Source of the DNA: Maratus speciosus
Taxonomy: Eukaryota; Arthropoda; Arachnida; Araneae; Salticidae
Assembly (NCBI GenBank): GCA_963932465.1
Contig: OZ010786.1
Coordinates: forward strand, 598,971,038-599,035,037
DNA: 64,000 nucleotides
Direction of reading: 5' to 3'
The notes beneath the pieces were generated by a model. That model had not been told where the DNA came from. It did not search any database and saw only the letters and a list, made by a program, of their open reading frames with translations. A program made the translations under genes and the position numbers. Position 1 is the first letter of the stretch, and each line of letters begins with the position of its first letter. Positions 37,168-50,290 of the stretch are shown one piece after another.

Positions 37168-37889
37168 CAGGGCCGAAACTAAGGGGGGTTCAGAGGGGGC
37201 ATGTGCCCCGGACGCCAGAACGAAGGGGTGCCAAATGAAGGATTATACCTTTGGAATGGATCATTTTCTTCTGATGGACTGATGCGGCTTCTATTATTAT
37301 GAAACAGCCATTATAAATGAAGTGATAGGTGAAGATGAAAGAGCAGTCGTATATAAATTCATTTTAACAGTTTATTATTAATTTCATAATTAATAATTCA
37401 TAATTAATAAATTTTTTTGACAAAAAAAATTATTGCCATTTTTTTTTCTTCCCATTCTGACCAAAAAATCAGAGTTCTAACTTTTTACGACTGCTCTTTC
37501 ATCTTCACCTAACACTTCGTTTATAATAGCTGTTTCATAATAATAAAAGCCATCAGTCCATCAGAAGAAAATAACTCGGTGAAAGCGGAAACTCGGTTAA
37601 GCAGGACTCGGATAATCGGGACTCTAACTGTATACTTCATTTTAAAAATGATCTTTAGAATATTTTTGTTGGTATTCAGAGGGGAGTCATAACCCCCGTG
37701 ACCCCCCCCCCCCCCTTGGATCCGCCATTGTAGATTACGTAGTTCAGTAATACATATTTTAAATTTTAAAATAAGTCGGCTATTAGAAAATTAGTAAAAT
37801 TCTTTTTGTAAATATACTTTGCGGAAGAGGGGAGGGGGCGCCAAAATCCATGCTTGCCCCGGGTGCAAAAAAGGCTAGTTTCGGCCCTG
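37168..37889. mobile_element. 722-bp hAT MITE
   Basis: Ends CAGGGCCGAAACTA and, inverted, CAGGGCCGAAACTAGCC. 8-bp TSD AGGCGGAA / AGGTGGAA (37160-37167, 37890-37897). An internal inverted repeat (37263-37350 against 37485-37575, TGATGGACTGATG...) and a solo CAATGGCGGATCCAAGG end at 37720-37733 lie inside. Confidence 0.85.
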
Positions 37890-38781
37890 AGGTGGAATGT
37901 GTTTGTAAATAAAAGGCACCTCTGCCAAAAATGCGAAAAAAGCAGACAGACCGTGCCTGCATGGTATGTTTACTTTTATAACGGGAAATGCACGGGTGTT
38001 TAGCTTTTATAACGGGCCGGGCGAAAAACAGCTTTAGCTTGATGCTATATTAATTTGATTAATAATATAAAAAACACTCTTTGCTTACCCATTCAATTTA
38101 TAAAAATACTCGCGAACACTTTTTAATAAAAAGGTTGAAGTCGAAGTGAGCAGATGGATTTTCGCATGTCTTATATCTTCTTGCCCTTACTTTGTATAAG
38201 CTCCTAAAGATTGCGGTCAATCTAATAAACATTGAACAGAAGTGCACATGAGTTCTTGACAAAATATAAGGTTTTCGGTAACTTCCGGCCGTTGTGACAA
38301 CTTACTGCATGGCCGACTTGTGGTTGAATTCTCTTGTTTCGGACTAAGAAATAAAATTTTAATTTAGAGTTATCTCGTAAAAATTTGACGTAATTTGGGT
38401 ACGGGGCGGGTCTTGGGATGCCTGAAAATCGGAACATTCCGCGTAATCGGAACACCTGGCAACACTAAGTTCACACTGCAATAATTTATACGGTTCATAG
38501 GTTTTCTGCAATTCGGGTTGCTGGGATTTTCAAAAAAAGTTTGATTATAAGTATGTATCAGATGAAAATAAATACGTATTTGAATATGAATGAGTATATA
38601 TGAGGACATAAGTTTCAAAACTCGCCTTATCCAAAAAATGAAATTTTGGGAAATCGCGAAAAACCTGTAACTGCGACCCCGTGCATCGAATACTTCCAAT
38701 TTTTTGTATACTTACAGCTAGTTGCTCTGTGATTTAAGTTGAAAAATCTACATTAGTGCATTTAATTAATTAATTGGAAAA

Positions 38782-38850
38782 AGTTTCGGATAAGAAGAGT
38801 TTTGTTGCCAATTTATGGATAAGAAGAGTTTTGTTGCCAACCTATGAATT
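38782..38850 (+). repeat. Short tandem duplication
   Basis: GGATAAGAAGAGTTTTGTTG followed by CCAA occurs twice, about 30 bases apart. Confidence 0.85.
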
Positions 38851-38859
38851 AGAAAGTTT

Positions 38860-40905
38860 TGATATCAAATTAAATATATATATATATTGTTTATCTGTTG
38901 AAAGAAATTAATAGTTTCTATTCTTGGTCATCGGATAATAATATTTTGTATTCAAAAATAATCCTTATGACAGCAATAAGCATGATCAAAATTTAGTATT
39001 ACGTTTTATTATAAAAAAGCAAACTTATCAACGATCAAATAAAACTTATCATAGCTAGCTTATAATTAAAGTAATTATTTTTAATGTGATATAATATAAT
39101 ATATATAACTGCTTTTTAAAAAGAAAATCCAGTTTTTAGATGCCTCTAGCACAATTTTTACACTATGAATTTTGATATTCCAAAAATCTTCCGAAATACA
39201 CTTCCACAAATTTGAAGAATGGGATATTGTTATAGAATTGTTTATAGAATTGGCTGAAATGTTCTATAATCAGGTGAAACCAATTCTGAATGATTAGCCG
39301 TTTAAAAAAGTTAGATAATTTTTGAGGAATAGTTTTAGTATATTGCATATCCGTCTATCATTCTTAGACCAAATCCTACTGTAAATGAGCAACTAAAAAA
39401 TTAGGCCCTTAACAGCCGAAATTTTGTCTTACACATTAGAAAATATAACAGCGCAGTGATGATCGTATCGTTTCAGCCATACGGAAGGACTTTTGACCTA
39501 AATGTACATATTGCTTTAAAATGGAAGATCAAATTCATCCATATATTTCCTTTAATTTAAGATTTGTTCGGAGAATTTGTCTGCAGCGGAAGAAATGTGC
39601 TACTCGGATAAATAAGTGATCGCTAAAACGGAATACCAAAAATAATTTTCCCTGTAGTTGTTGAGAAATCTAACAAATATACAAAGGGTTAAAAATATAT
39701 TCATGTTTCAAATTAAAAACGATTTTTATTTATGTTCTATTAACGGTCAGTATATCAGGCATCTTTAACACATGTATACAAAGATTCATTGCCGATAATT
39801 TTTAAATGGAAACTCATATTTCCATTCATAAAATCCAAATCCGCAGCCGTGTTCAATAGCAATGTCAGTCATGAAATTTTGTTTAAAAAAGAAAAAAGCT
39901 TACTATAAAAAATAGTAGCTATGTTATTATTTCTATTTAATATAAATCGTAGAAAAATCGTATTTTATGTAACCGTATTCGATATAAATCGTAGAACGTT
40001 ATCACTGCATTTCAGGTATTAAAACATTTATCTGAAAGTTAATGATATAATTAAAGATACAGCATTTAAAAGAAATAGGAAATAAACTGTAGCAGCCGGT
40101 TTTTAGAACCAGTTTGAAATAATATTGACAAAATTGACGTCATATCTAGCAAACGATTTTTTTAAATCATTATCTTTTTCCTGAATTGATTTCTTGATAT
40201 TGAAACGACTTCATTAAATTAGATTTTTTAACTTCAGAAACATTCAACTAGGATACTAGGTCATTTTAAAACATGCTTAGTTAAAGATTTTACATAAATA
40301 TATGAAAAATGTGCATTTTCTTCTTTGAATGACGTCAATTTCAAAAAAAGCAAAAATATAGTGAGACAATCCGAATTTTTATTGGCTTATAAAGCAAAGT
40401 ACTCGAGTTATCGCATTGAGCAGTTTTTTAGGCGTGTGGCAACAGGAAAGAAACGGTAAAATTTGAAAATTTAAAATGAGATATTTCTATAATGTTAGAT
40501 TATGAAAGGTGGTAGAAAAAAGGGATAAATAGCGGTCTGATGATTTTTTAAAGTAGACAGCTATCTTTTCCACGTTCTAAAACGTATGTACATCAAGTTT
40601 CATGCAAATCGGTCAAAAATTGAAGATTTGTATAAAGGACATACATACAGAGAACGGCTTTTAATATATCTACCATATATATATAAAATCCTAATGAAAC
40701 GAATTTATGAAACGGATATATGAAACGGCTGAAATGAAACGAATTTATGTAACGATTCTTTGAAACGACTGTTTAAACAACTGATTATGTTTCGTGGCGA
40801 TGTTTCCTAAAATATGGAATACTTTGCGATGAAATTAACACCAAAAATCAGTATTGATCCGCAGATCTCAAAACTTGTATAGCTATAATTATATATAAAA
40901 AAAAT
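38860..40905. other. Unassigned AT-rich sequence
   Basis: No exon or bounded element seen. Around 40690-40780 a TGAAACG motif recurs several times (ATGAAACGAATTTATG). Confidence 0.5.
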
Positions 40906-40911
40906 TAAATG

Positions 40912-41836
40912 ACAAGTATTAAAAAATGCTCTGACGATCACCAAAAAAGGCTAATATGTTTTTAAGTATGAAAAAGGGTTTGACAAGTGCTTTCTTTTGT
41001 GTCAAGTGACAATCTTTTTCATGCTCAATTGCATGAAAAAGAACAAGGGGTCCCTTCTTGGCTGCAGCTCACTGTCAATGCCTACTTTGAAAAAATCATA
41101 TGTGCGCTTTTTCCATATAAAAAAAATATCAGCCACAGTTACGATAAAAATGTGTAGTGTAAAGACGCAGCCAGTAAAGACGCAGCCTGATTAAACATAA
41201 ATGTAAGGCGACATCGTACCAAAAACCTTAGTTCCTGCAGCGTATCACACTCATGCAGTGCCACCAAGCACGCCCGCAGTGTAGAACTGTACAGAAAACT
41301 GATTTGTAGCGCAGTGCAGACTATTGCAGCACTCTGTACAGGGACAGTTCCACATGTGCAGGCATAACAGTATAAAGCATTCATTGATTGTTGAAATTAT
41401 ATACAAGTGGCTGTGGCTGTACAATGTACTATACAGTACAGCATTGCATATGCAAATTATAAATGAACATTAGACACATACACCTTTAATACGGAAGTAC
41501 AAAAGCACAGTGTGAGTGTGCGCTGATGTTCAAAAGCATAATAGAAATGGACAGTGTAGTATAATTTGTAGAGAAATAATGGTACATAGTGCACTGAACA
41601 GTGCAGCTAACATGTAAAGGACGACGGAAAGTTTTACTAAAGTACCGCGAATTTATTTTATATGGAAAAAGCGCAAATATGATTTTTTAAAAGTTGGCAT
41701 TGACAGTGAGCTGCAGCCAAGAAGGGACCCCTTGTCCTTTTTCATGCCCAATTAGAAGCACTTGTCAAACCCTTTTTCATACTTAAAAACATATTAGCCT
41801 TTTTTGGTGCTCGTCAGAGCATTTTTTAATACTTGT
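40912..41836. repeat. 925-bp inverted-repeat element
   Basis: Arms of about 200 bases (40912-41125; 41655-41836) begin ACAAGTATTAAAAAATGCTC at both ends and share AAGGGGTCCCTTCTTGGCTG. The 530-base loop is rich in CAGTGCA/TGTACAG-like words but shows no gene. Confidence 0.82.
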
Positions 41837-41839
41837 AAT

Positions 41840-43430
41840 AATAAATACATGTATAAACAAAAAATAAAAATTCATCAGGTTTGTTTTCATAGCTGCTTAT
41901 ATATTTTGGCAACATGTCTCACTTTCTGAAGCCCGAATTGCGCCAAGCTTTTTAAAAAATTGTGTTATAATGGACAAGTACCTAAATAAATAATTAATAG
42001 AAATAACCAATTATATAAACTAAAAATTTTTATTTCGAGATCAAAGCATTGTTTTTAATTTCGATTAAAAAGTACATATATATATCCTAGGATAACTTCA
42101 GTTGAAATTAGGTTGACAGCTTAATATCTCATTCCATAAACCTAAACAAACACAAGTTATTTATTCATCATGAACCGTAAAATATATTAAACCATTGAGG
42201 TAATCATTCACAAAGTAAATTCTCCAACAATCAATCGACAATATTCTTATGACGTCATGGTAGGTAGAATGGTGGCGGTACCATTTGTTTATGGTTTGAA
42301 TTCACAAAGATTTTATTTTGCAATGTCTCTTAGTTACATTACTTTATTGTCATATTTATGAGCTCAGAACAAAGCATATTTTTTCATTATTTAGTTATAA
42401 AATAATGAAAAAAATTATAAATGCATGATTTGAAAATTTTAAATAATTTTCTTTCTTAATACTAAAAAATAACATTCAAGTAACAGTGGGTTTAAGTTAA
42501 ATAAGTTTAACTGTTTAATTCTGTTGTAATATTCAAAGTAACTGTATTTATGAGATTTCAGTAAACAACATCAGGGCCCGATTAAACTTTGAAGTTAGAG
42601 GAATTACAATGTCATTTCAGGACCTTCCTGTTGGAGAAGCTTTTCTAAATTCCACATATACATGGAAACTCTTGAGTGTTACAAATATTATTCCTAGGAC
42701 AGACATATTATCAGAACGGCCGGCAATTTTACACAAGTTTTTGAAAACTACTTTATACCAGAAATTTTATTAAAAACTGGTTACTTCTTTGTTATAGCGG
42801 GCCACATAATTATGATTATGACAAGTTGCCGCCAATTTCGCCTACGTCGTAACCAGGATCGTGAACACATGTATAATACCATTTCATTAAATCGTATACT
42901 ATAGTTTAATAGTTTTTGCCTTACTTCAAGTGTGTAATTTATTTATTTTTAACAATTAACAATCTAAATTGTCCAATATATGAATTAAAAAAAATGTAAA
43001 CAAAGATTGAATACACATGACCGCAAAAAGCCTCAAATCCGTACGACACTTGGAACCAAACTGTGCAGATTAGTGGTCTTCTACTGTACAGTTTTTCATA
43101 AATGTGTTATTTTCATCTATCACTGCGGAACAAGCGAGGATAACTCCTATTCTTGCACATGAGTTGTATATATCTTTATATGCAAATTTCCGCCATTTTT
43201 GACGGGCTACCTTTCTAGTGTTATTTATAATAAATACTAATATTTATAAGGAAGAACTTATGGTAAGATAATTTAATTAAATTATTTATTAAATTATAAT
43301 AAATTTATATTTTACTTTAAATTACTAATTTGACTTAATATTTTACTAATTTGACTTCGACTTTTAGTCATTCGCTCCTCCTACCGCCACACACGTACTA
43401 AGGGGGAAAAATTGTATGTATTACTATTTT
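41840..43430. other. Unassigned sequence
   Basis: CAGGGCCCGATTAAACT at 42574 looks like a hAT-type end without a visible partner. GCCCACCCAATATTCTTCA at 43447 also occurs near 30834 and may be a mariner-type end. No exon seen. Confidence 0.4.
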
Positions 43431-43667
43431 ACGCAAAATTCTTTTAGCCCACCCAATATTCTTCATAAGTTGGTGCTACTGATAACATCTTTTTCACGTA
43501 TACTTTAACGGAATTGAGTACTTTTAATCAACATTCTTGCGAATTTATACAATAAATGTTTCAGGGTTATATATTTCCTAGTACCATTCACACACAAAAG
43601 ATAAAGCAAAGAAAAACACATTGAGAAAATATATATTTTTATTTTTATAAGTATATGTATAAACATA

Positions 43668-44172
43668 CAGGGTGTCTAGAAATTTGTTGGGCAAAAAAAT
43701 GATTTATTGAATGGAATTGACAGGAAAAAAAATTAAAGTACATACTGTTGTAAGATGTTCAAGTTTGCCATTATCAGAAATGTTTGATGTGACTTGCTTT
43801 CGTGACTCTTCAAATGTCTCATCGGTAAATCACTTCTTGCCGCAGATTTGTCGGCACGTTTCTATCGATCAAATTAATTGCAGTGCAGATTCTTGATTTT
43901 AGTTCAGGAATGGAAGCAGGAATAGGCGGCTTGTACACTTGATCCTTTACAAAAACCCATATACCGAAAGAGGTGAAAGGCCTTGTGATCGTGGTGGCCA
44001 CTGAATAACACATCCGCTCACTAAGCGATAGCGTCAGTTGTGACACCTAACGCCATCTATGAATACACTTCGGCAATATTACTACTAGTCTGACTTTCAA
44101 CAAGTTAATTTCATTTAATATTTCGGAAGTTCTTAACTTACGAAATTGCCAAACTAATTTGTAGACACCCTG
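43668..44172 (-). mobile_element. 505-bp deleted mariner-type element
   Basis: Ends CAGGGTGTCTAGAAATTTG and, inverted, CAGGGTGTCTACAAATTAG. Holds only the C-terminal part of a transposase. Confidence 0.8.
43774..44046 (-). pseudogene. Tc1/mariner transposase C-terminal fragment
   Basis: The minus strand reads FGIWVFVKDQVYKPPIP, then IPELKSRICTAI, then (after two in-frame stops) RVTKASHIKHF, matching the DFFLWGxVKDxVY...L..RI..A......RLD.CR...G.HIEHL end of DDE transposases. The catalytic core is gone. Confidence 0.85.
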
Positions 44173-44417
44173 TTAATGTATATAAACTTATGGATATCTA
44201 AAAGTGGCTTCTTTAAATTCTTCTAAAGCAATCACTTTATTATTGGCATCTTTCATTCAGGAATGTAACAATCTGAAAAAAAATATATTTGCAATGAAAA
44301 CCTTGACACTCATCTTGAAGCTTTTCAATTGTATGTTACTTAAAAATAATAATAATAATAATAAAAAATTCAAATTTTGAAAATTAAAAATGTATTTCTC
44401 AGAATGAAAATAAAAGA

Positions 44418-44820
44418 AATAGCCCGGAAAGCAACTGCACAGACCATCACATCATCGAGTTGCCGACTGAAATTCTAGGATTAGACAGAACTCGATTAGC
44501 ATGTTAAAATGCAACTGATCTGCCAAGTCATATTTTTGTGGAAACCCCCTGCAGACCCGACTTTAGTGGTTATTCGGTAGGTTTATCATTGTGTTTTCCT
44601 GCACCTAAAAGTATAAAAACATGGAGGACTGGGAGCAGGAAAACACAATGGTAAACCTACCAGCCAACCACTAAATTGGGGTTTGCAGGTGGTTTCCACC
44701 AAAATATGACTTGGCAGACTAGTTGAATTTTAATATTCGAATCGAGTTTTAATTAACCCTGGAATTTCAGATCTCAACTCGATGATGTGATGGTTTTGCG
44801 CAGACGCCTCCCGGTCTATA
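44418..44820. repeat. 403-bp palindromic MITE
   Basis: Arms of about 190 bases: ACCATCACATCATCGAGTTG on the left, its complement on the right; GGAAAACACAATG lies at the tip. TAG(C/A)CCGG at the ends. Confidence 0.85.
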
Positions 44821-44824
44821 AGGC

Positions 44825-46238
44825 AACAAATTTTTTTTTTTATAAATAAATATAAATAAACAAAAGTGTCATTTAATTATTTCATGTTATTCTGCATAAT
44901 TAAACAGAATATAGGTTGCACAAAGTGGTTGAAAAAACGTTTATTACACAATTATACAATTTAAGGGGGTCTGGGGCTAAAAATTCTCAAAAAAAATGCA
45001 TTTTTTTTTATTGGCTTAAAAAAAATACTGAGTTTTTAGCGTTAAATACCGCAAACAGCATGCTTTTATCTTCCTTAGATTCAGAGATATAACACTTTTG
45101 CCTTGAGAAGCGATGCACTTTAACTTCACTTTAACCGACTTTAACTTCATTTATCTCAGAATGAATTTTTTCACGATTTGTCAACTTTAAAAGAATATAG
45201 CCAAAGTTCGTTGCAAGATATATGTATGAAATTTTCAAAAAGATTTTATTCTATATTTCCTACAAATTGACTTCAGGATTTTTAATTTTGAGTGATAATT
45301 GTGAAAATATGCTAATTAATGCAAAACTCACTCATAAAAAAACTTCATTTTTTTACTTAAAATATTTTTATAAAATTCATAATCAATGTTTTAAGAAATC
45401 CTGAAGACGAATTAAAATGACACATTTTCTGTCCATAAAAGTGTAAAAATTTTGTAAATCGAGTAAGTGCTTCCAGAGTTATATCAAAAATTAAATATGT
45501 TTAAAATTTTAAAATTAATTTTTTTTTAAATATTTAAATTTTTTCAGATTTTTTATACACACAATATTGTTATTATATTAAAATACATTTCGGAAAAAAA
45601 ATTCATAACAAAATTTCTATAAATAAAGAAAATAGAATTTTGAGCCCCGGACCCCCATAAACCAAATAATGGAATGCTCGTGAGAAAATAAACAAGAACG
45701 AATAATCGTGCATCACGGTATAGATTACGAAACACTTTCCAACATCATTGGCATATTGATAAGAAATTTAGTTTTTGTTCATACAATGAAATGAGATATC
45801 TAAGTATGCATTAAACAAAAAAAAAAAAAAAAAAAAAAAACACAAAACAGTAAAAATTCAATTTCAGCAATTGCTGTTTATAGCTGTTAATGTGAGCGAA
45901 TTATTTCGTGTAGCCCTATATATGATCTACAAAACCTCATAATACACTAAAAAATAAATTAGTTACATTTTAAAATGCATATCACAGCTGAAAACGGACT
46001 TATTTGAGTGTCTATTTAACTAAACGATAAATTCTGCGTACTTAAAATAATTTATTACACAACACGTTGAAGTGCATCTCAGTCATGTACTAATATCACT
46101 TTCATTATGTTTGAAATCGTATAACATCATTAAAATACACGGCAAATGATTTCCCCCCATAGATCTCAATGTAATGGAGTTTTTTTGTGCGTTCTTGTAA
46201 ACGAACTATAATTGCTATTTACTCATCCTGTATTGTAA
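44825..46238. other. Unassigned AT-rich sequence with a diverged repeat fragment
   Basis: 45720-46215 contains GAAACACTTTCCAAC and a TAACATCATTAAAATAC...AATGTAATGGA stretch, matching parts of the 51079/61563 repeat. An A22 run sits near 45818. No exon. Confidence 0.45.
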
Positions 46239-46246
46239 GTACTAAG

Positions 46247-47826
46247 TAGAGTTCTGCGCGGAACCCGAAAATTGAGTTTAAAATCAACCCGAAACCCGAC
46301 AAAAAGTTTTCGTCGACTCGTATCCCGAGCCAAAATCCGAAATAAAAGAAAATTGATCTATAATTTAATAAAATTATGAAGAAGTAAAAATTAAATTTCA
46401 AAAAACAAAAAACCCGACTGGCGTAAAAAGCGAACTAATTAATTATTTCTCATCAATGAGAAACTATTTTTTATATTACTTACCTATTTTTCAATTCCTA
46501 CTATTAGTTCACACTCTCCCTATATTTATTTATTTATTTATTTATTTATATATATATATATCTTGTTCAAATTTTCAATCGTTAATAAAATACTTATTAT
46601 TCATCCTATCAAGTTGAAATATTTTTTTTAACTTGTACTGGATGACAATTAATGTTAATACAGTTTTTTCAAATATTAATTTGTTAATTAAATATTAATT
46701 AATTAATTTTAGTTTTACATGTGAGACAAAATGGCGGCCATTGGTTATTGAAGCATTTAATGCATCTTCATATCTATAAGGGGGTTACCATAGGGGGTAC
46801 CCTGTTCTGTCGCCAAATACCGCCAAGTTTGTCGCCAACTTGGCGATATATAGCCAAATTTGGCGACCAAAATGAGTTGCCAAAAGTGACGCCAACTTGG
46901 CGATATCTCTCATATTTCGCCAAATTACCATAGACTTCCGTTGTAAACCTACTTGCTTATAGAAAATCAACAAATTGAGATATTTTAATGCAACAAAAAC
47001 TAATATTAGCTTAAGGGATTATATTAAATTTTTCTTTGATGACCTAAATAGTAATTCACTTTAAAAACAAAATTTTTATATTACTTGTTTTTTATTTATT
47101 TGCGTTGATGATTTTTAAGTTGTGTTCAATTGTTAGTTCCTATCTATAAACACTGTTTCGATGAGACCTATAGATGTCTATGAGCTTAGAGTTGCAGTAC
47201 AGCTGGAGATCCTACCTACAAAACTTCCAGGTTGTGTAATATTTAAACGGAGCTTCTGACGGTAAAATAGTCAATGAAACATCGTCTTCACTTTGAAAGA
47301 CCTATCCAATGAAATGCCACTCAATAGGGTGCGTAAAATTTCTTTTTCGTCTCTACCACCATTTTGTATTTCACGGCCGCCATTTTGAATTTATGAGAAC
47401 AAAACCTAGCTTATATCCATCGGACGGTTAAGACGAATCGATAGAAACCTCATTCATCAAAATCCATCCAGCCGTTGGGATGTTTCGAGGGTATAAAGAA
47501 ATCCACATACCCAGATACGCGTGAAACACATAACCCTTCTTGGCAGTCGGGTAAAAAACAGTCTGCAATCGTATCTCCAATATCATTTCTATCTTTTATG
47601 TGGAAAAACAAACATATAAAGACTCGATCACATTGAAATATATAGTTTTTCATCTGAAACAATATTCTAGTCTTTCTTTCGAAAAATTGGGTTGATCGGA
47701 ACCCGACCTGTAAGTATCAAAATTCAAATGGAAACCGTCCCGCAACGAAAAAAATTATCTCCAACCCGACTCGCACCCGGTCGGGTTCGGGTAAAATCGG
47801 GCTAACCGATCCGTTGCAGGACTCTA
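46247..47826. mobile_element. 1580-bp hAT-like element, TAGAGT(T/C)CTGC termini
   Basis: Left TAGAGTTCTGCGCGGAACCC, right inverted TAGAGTCCTGCAACGGATCG. 8-bp TSD GTACTAAG / GTACAAAG. CGGGTT/AACCCG repeats at both ends. Same family as 36047-36759. No transposase. Confidence 0.85.
46800..46935. repeat. Cluster of TTGGCGA / TCGCCAA half-sites
   Basis: At least seven GCCAA or TTGGC words in 130 bases, several paired as inverted dyads (GTCGCCAACTTGGCGATA). It occupies the interior of the 46247-47826 element. Confidence 0.7.
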
Positions 47827-48163
47827 GTACAAAGTAAGGCTGTGATACGACATTGAGATGGAGTCTCGTAGACACATTATTTACATGAATAATTAATATT
47901 TTTTTATTACGAAATTATTTACATGTTTTGTTTGGTAATACCACAATATATTTTCAATACAATTTTTTCCCAATAAGGAAAGGGCATGTTTACAAATATT
48001 TCCGTCAACCAGTCTACCACTAAATTTAGTTGTAGCGATCATTGCAGGAATCGTAATGACTACGTAGACCAATCATATAATAGAAATAGACAAGTTAAAC
48101 GTTAGATCAATTAAATCGCCTGTACTCATGCGTACGGCAGAAGCCATAAAGAACTGATATGTG

Positions 48164-48273
48164 CAGGGTCTGTTTACCGAATAGGGCCGTGAAGCCTGTG
48201 CTTACCCATTGAAATACAAAAGGGGCCCCCAAATTTATTTTTCAAAACTAACTTTTAGAAAAAAATTTCAATC

Positions 48274-48312
<39 letters not shown>

Positions 48313-48677
48313 CGTTTTTTTTTACCTTACCAATTTTTTTTTCCCTTACTATGCTGCAATTTGTAAGTCATAAAAGATATTTTGAAGTTAAGATATTATC
48401 AGCTGTAGTTCCATATTTGACATTCAGAAAATTAATTGGTTATGTATAATTATGTATATAATGAAATTAATTTCATATGTATATAGGTAGTTAGTTTTAG
48501 TTTAATATTAAAGGTGTTATTTGCTCAAAATTTTGATGGTAAAATTTTAAATTATTTAAGCATATGAAAAATGTATTTAGTAAATAAAAAGTAATTGGTA
48601 GAGTAATAGGGAGGGGGGGGGGGGGCAACCTGTATGACGTCGGGCTTCCCTTACTTCTAAGTCTTAAGCAGGCCCTG
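48164..48677. mobile_element. 514-bp hAT MITE
   Basis: Ends CAGGGTCTGTTTA and, inverted, CAGGGCCTGCTTA; perfect 8-bp TSD GATATGTG (48156-48163, 48678-48685). Contains an A30 run. Confidence 0.88.
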
Positions 48678-48703
48678 GATATGTGTTTCTTGCTATTCAT
48701 ATA

Positions 48704-49296
48704 CAGGGTGTCCCAGAAGTAATGGGACAAACTTAAAGGAAAGGTAGGGGACATCACAAGGATTCAGATTTGCATAGCAACCCAGGGTCGGAAACACTTT
48801 CCTGGCGCGGTAGTGACGACACAAAACACAAGAAAGACAGGATACGAATAAGAGGAGAAAACGTGTTTATTATCCTTAGTACATCAAAAAACTAAGAAGA
48901 AAGAACATTAAAGGGACAACGATCGTCATCAAAGTAGGTATTCGAAATTAAAACCCCGGACCGTGATGCATGGAAGCGCATCTGATCTGAAGCGCGTATG
49001 GAAGATCTAATGTTCTCGAAAATACTGGGAGTGCCCCGGACTTCCCCAGTAGCTACCTCGATGCGTGCAACAAGTTCCTCAACACTTTCCAGCATTGTCC
49101 CGGCATTTTTGTAGTACTAAGACTAATAAACATGTTTTCTCTCCCTGTTCGTGTCCTTTCTTTCTTGTGTTTTGTGTCGTTACTACCGCGACAGGAAAGT
49201 GTTTCCGAACCTGGGTTGCTATGCAAATCTGAATCCTTGCGATGCCCCTACCCCCCCCCCCCTTAAAGTTTGACCCATTACTTCTGGGACACCCTG
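48704..49296 (-). mobile_element. 593-bp mariner-type element with long TIRs
   Basis: TIRs of about 190 bases start CAGGGTGTCCCAGAAGTAAT on both ends, flanked by TA (48702-48703, 49297-49298). Only a transposase remnant remains between them. Confidence 0.9.
48892..49095 (-). pseudogene. Mariner transposase C-terminal remnant
   Basis: Reads VEELVARIEVATGEVRGTP then IFENIRSSI, resembling the 'L..RI..A...V..TP.IF..VR.S...R...C' tail of mariner transposases. Catalytic region absent. Confidence 0.65.
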
Positions 49297-49298
49297 TA

Positions 49299-50171
49299 TA
49301 ATTTGACCAAAAGTGACATCAACTGCCCTTTCCTTATTGCACGTTTCAAAGAGAACGACCCTAACCAGATAGCATTTTTAATTTGCAGAATGTTTTCAGC
49401 AGTCTTGCTTTGAAAACCTGCAAAGTTGCAGTAAGCTCAGTATAACAAGACTGAAAGTTTATAACAAGATTGCTGCAAGATAGCACAAGTCACAACACTT
49501 TGAACTTGCAGTTAATTTGTCGTGCAAATTAAATTCATGCTGCATTAAATTTATTGCAAATTAACGGCAAACAAGTAATCAAAAATATTGCAAACTTACT
49601 GCAAAGTAGTAATCTTTCCACGCCCCACTATCTATTTACAACAGTTACACTATAAGTTTAACCCCTTCGGAGGGGCCCATAGACCTTATCAGGTCTATTG
49701 ATGCGAACACACCGCCAGAAGGTGCATGCATCGTTTGCACCACCATAAACAAGTTAAGGTAATATTTGTACATTTCAATACGAGCCTTTTTTGGTATTTG
49801 ATAAGTATAGCGGTGCTAACCGAATAAAATTTCTGCAATTTCTGCGTATGTGCTGATTGTCTATTCCCTCAACAGAGGGATTTTTTGCTTTCGTCACTTT
49901 CGTGAATTAAAAACAGTCTTGCCATCAGTTTCACAACAAACTACTCATGCAAGTGGGGGATGGTTATACCTTGCGGGAAATTTGCTGCGAATTTCTCTAT
50001 TCAAATTTGTCACGGCAGGATAATATCAGAAAAAATCAAACCTGCTGCTAATGTTCATGCTATCTCGGTAATATGACCCTGGCCCTTAACCTAACATCAA
50101 AAAGTTCGGAGACCCTTGCAATAGCCTTAGCAGCAGAGAAATATAGCATTTAAAACTAAGTAAATTCTTAC
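49299..50171. other. Region downstream of prokineticin exon, TTGCA-rich
   Basis: Intron on the gene model. Words such as TTGCAG and TGCAA are frequent at 49380-49610. CAGATAGCAT at 49366 and ATGCTATCT at 50058 could be a TIR pair, but no TSD was found. The final coding exon was not recognised. Confidence 0.4.
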
Positions 50172-50290
50172 ATCGTTCTCGTCCTTCTCCTTCGAAGGCT
50201 TGCACTCTAATCCTCCGGCACAAGGGCATGTGAGGCTGTAAATGCCGTCATCTGTGACTTCGTTTATTTTATCCGTGAAGCATTTATCAC
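50172..50290 (-). CDS. Prokineticin/AVIT-type cysteine-rich secreted protein, second half of the domain (exon)
   Basis: The minus strand has an acceptor (TTACTTTTATAG), two bases completing a Gly codon, then 39 codons to donor GTAAGA. Cysteines fall at exon residues 3, 21, 23 and 29 (C-x17-C-x-C-x5-C), the exact spacing of the second half of the prokineticin domain, with the family motif CPCAGGLEC. The split Gly codon joins the preceding exon in phase, placing Gly-Asp-x-Cys where the family has it. The exon ends in phase 0 in a charged KEKDEND tail, so at least one more exon carrying the last cysteine and the stop should lie left of 50172; I could not identify it. The two exons are 11.1 kb apart and the intron contains a transposon whose end is only 123 bases from this acceptor. 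Confidence 0.88.

Noticed and set aside
49366..50066. Possible element bounded by CAGATAGCAT / ATGCTATCT
   Set aside because: The inverted match is short and I could not find a target-site duplication.
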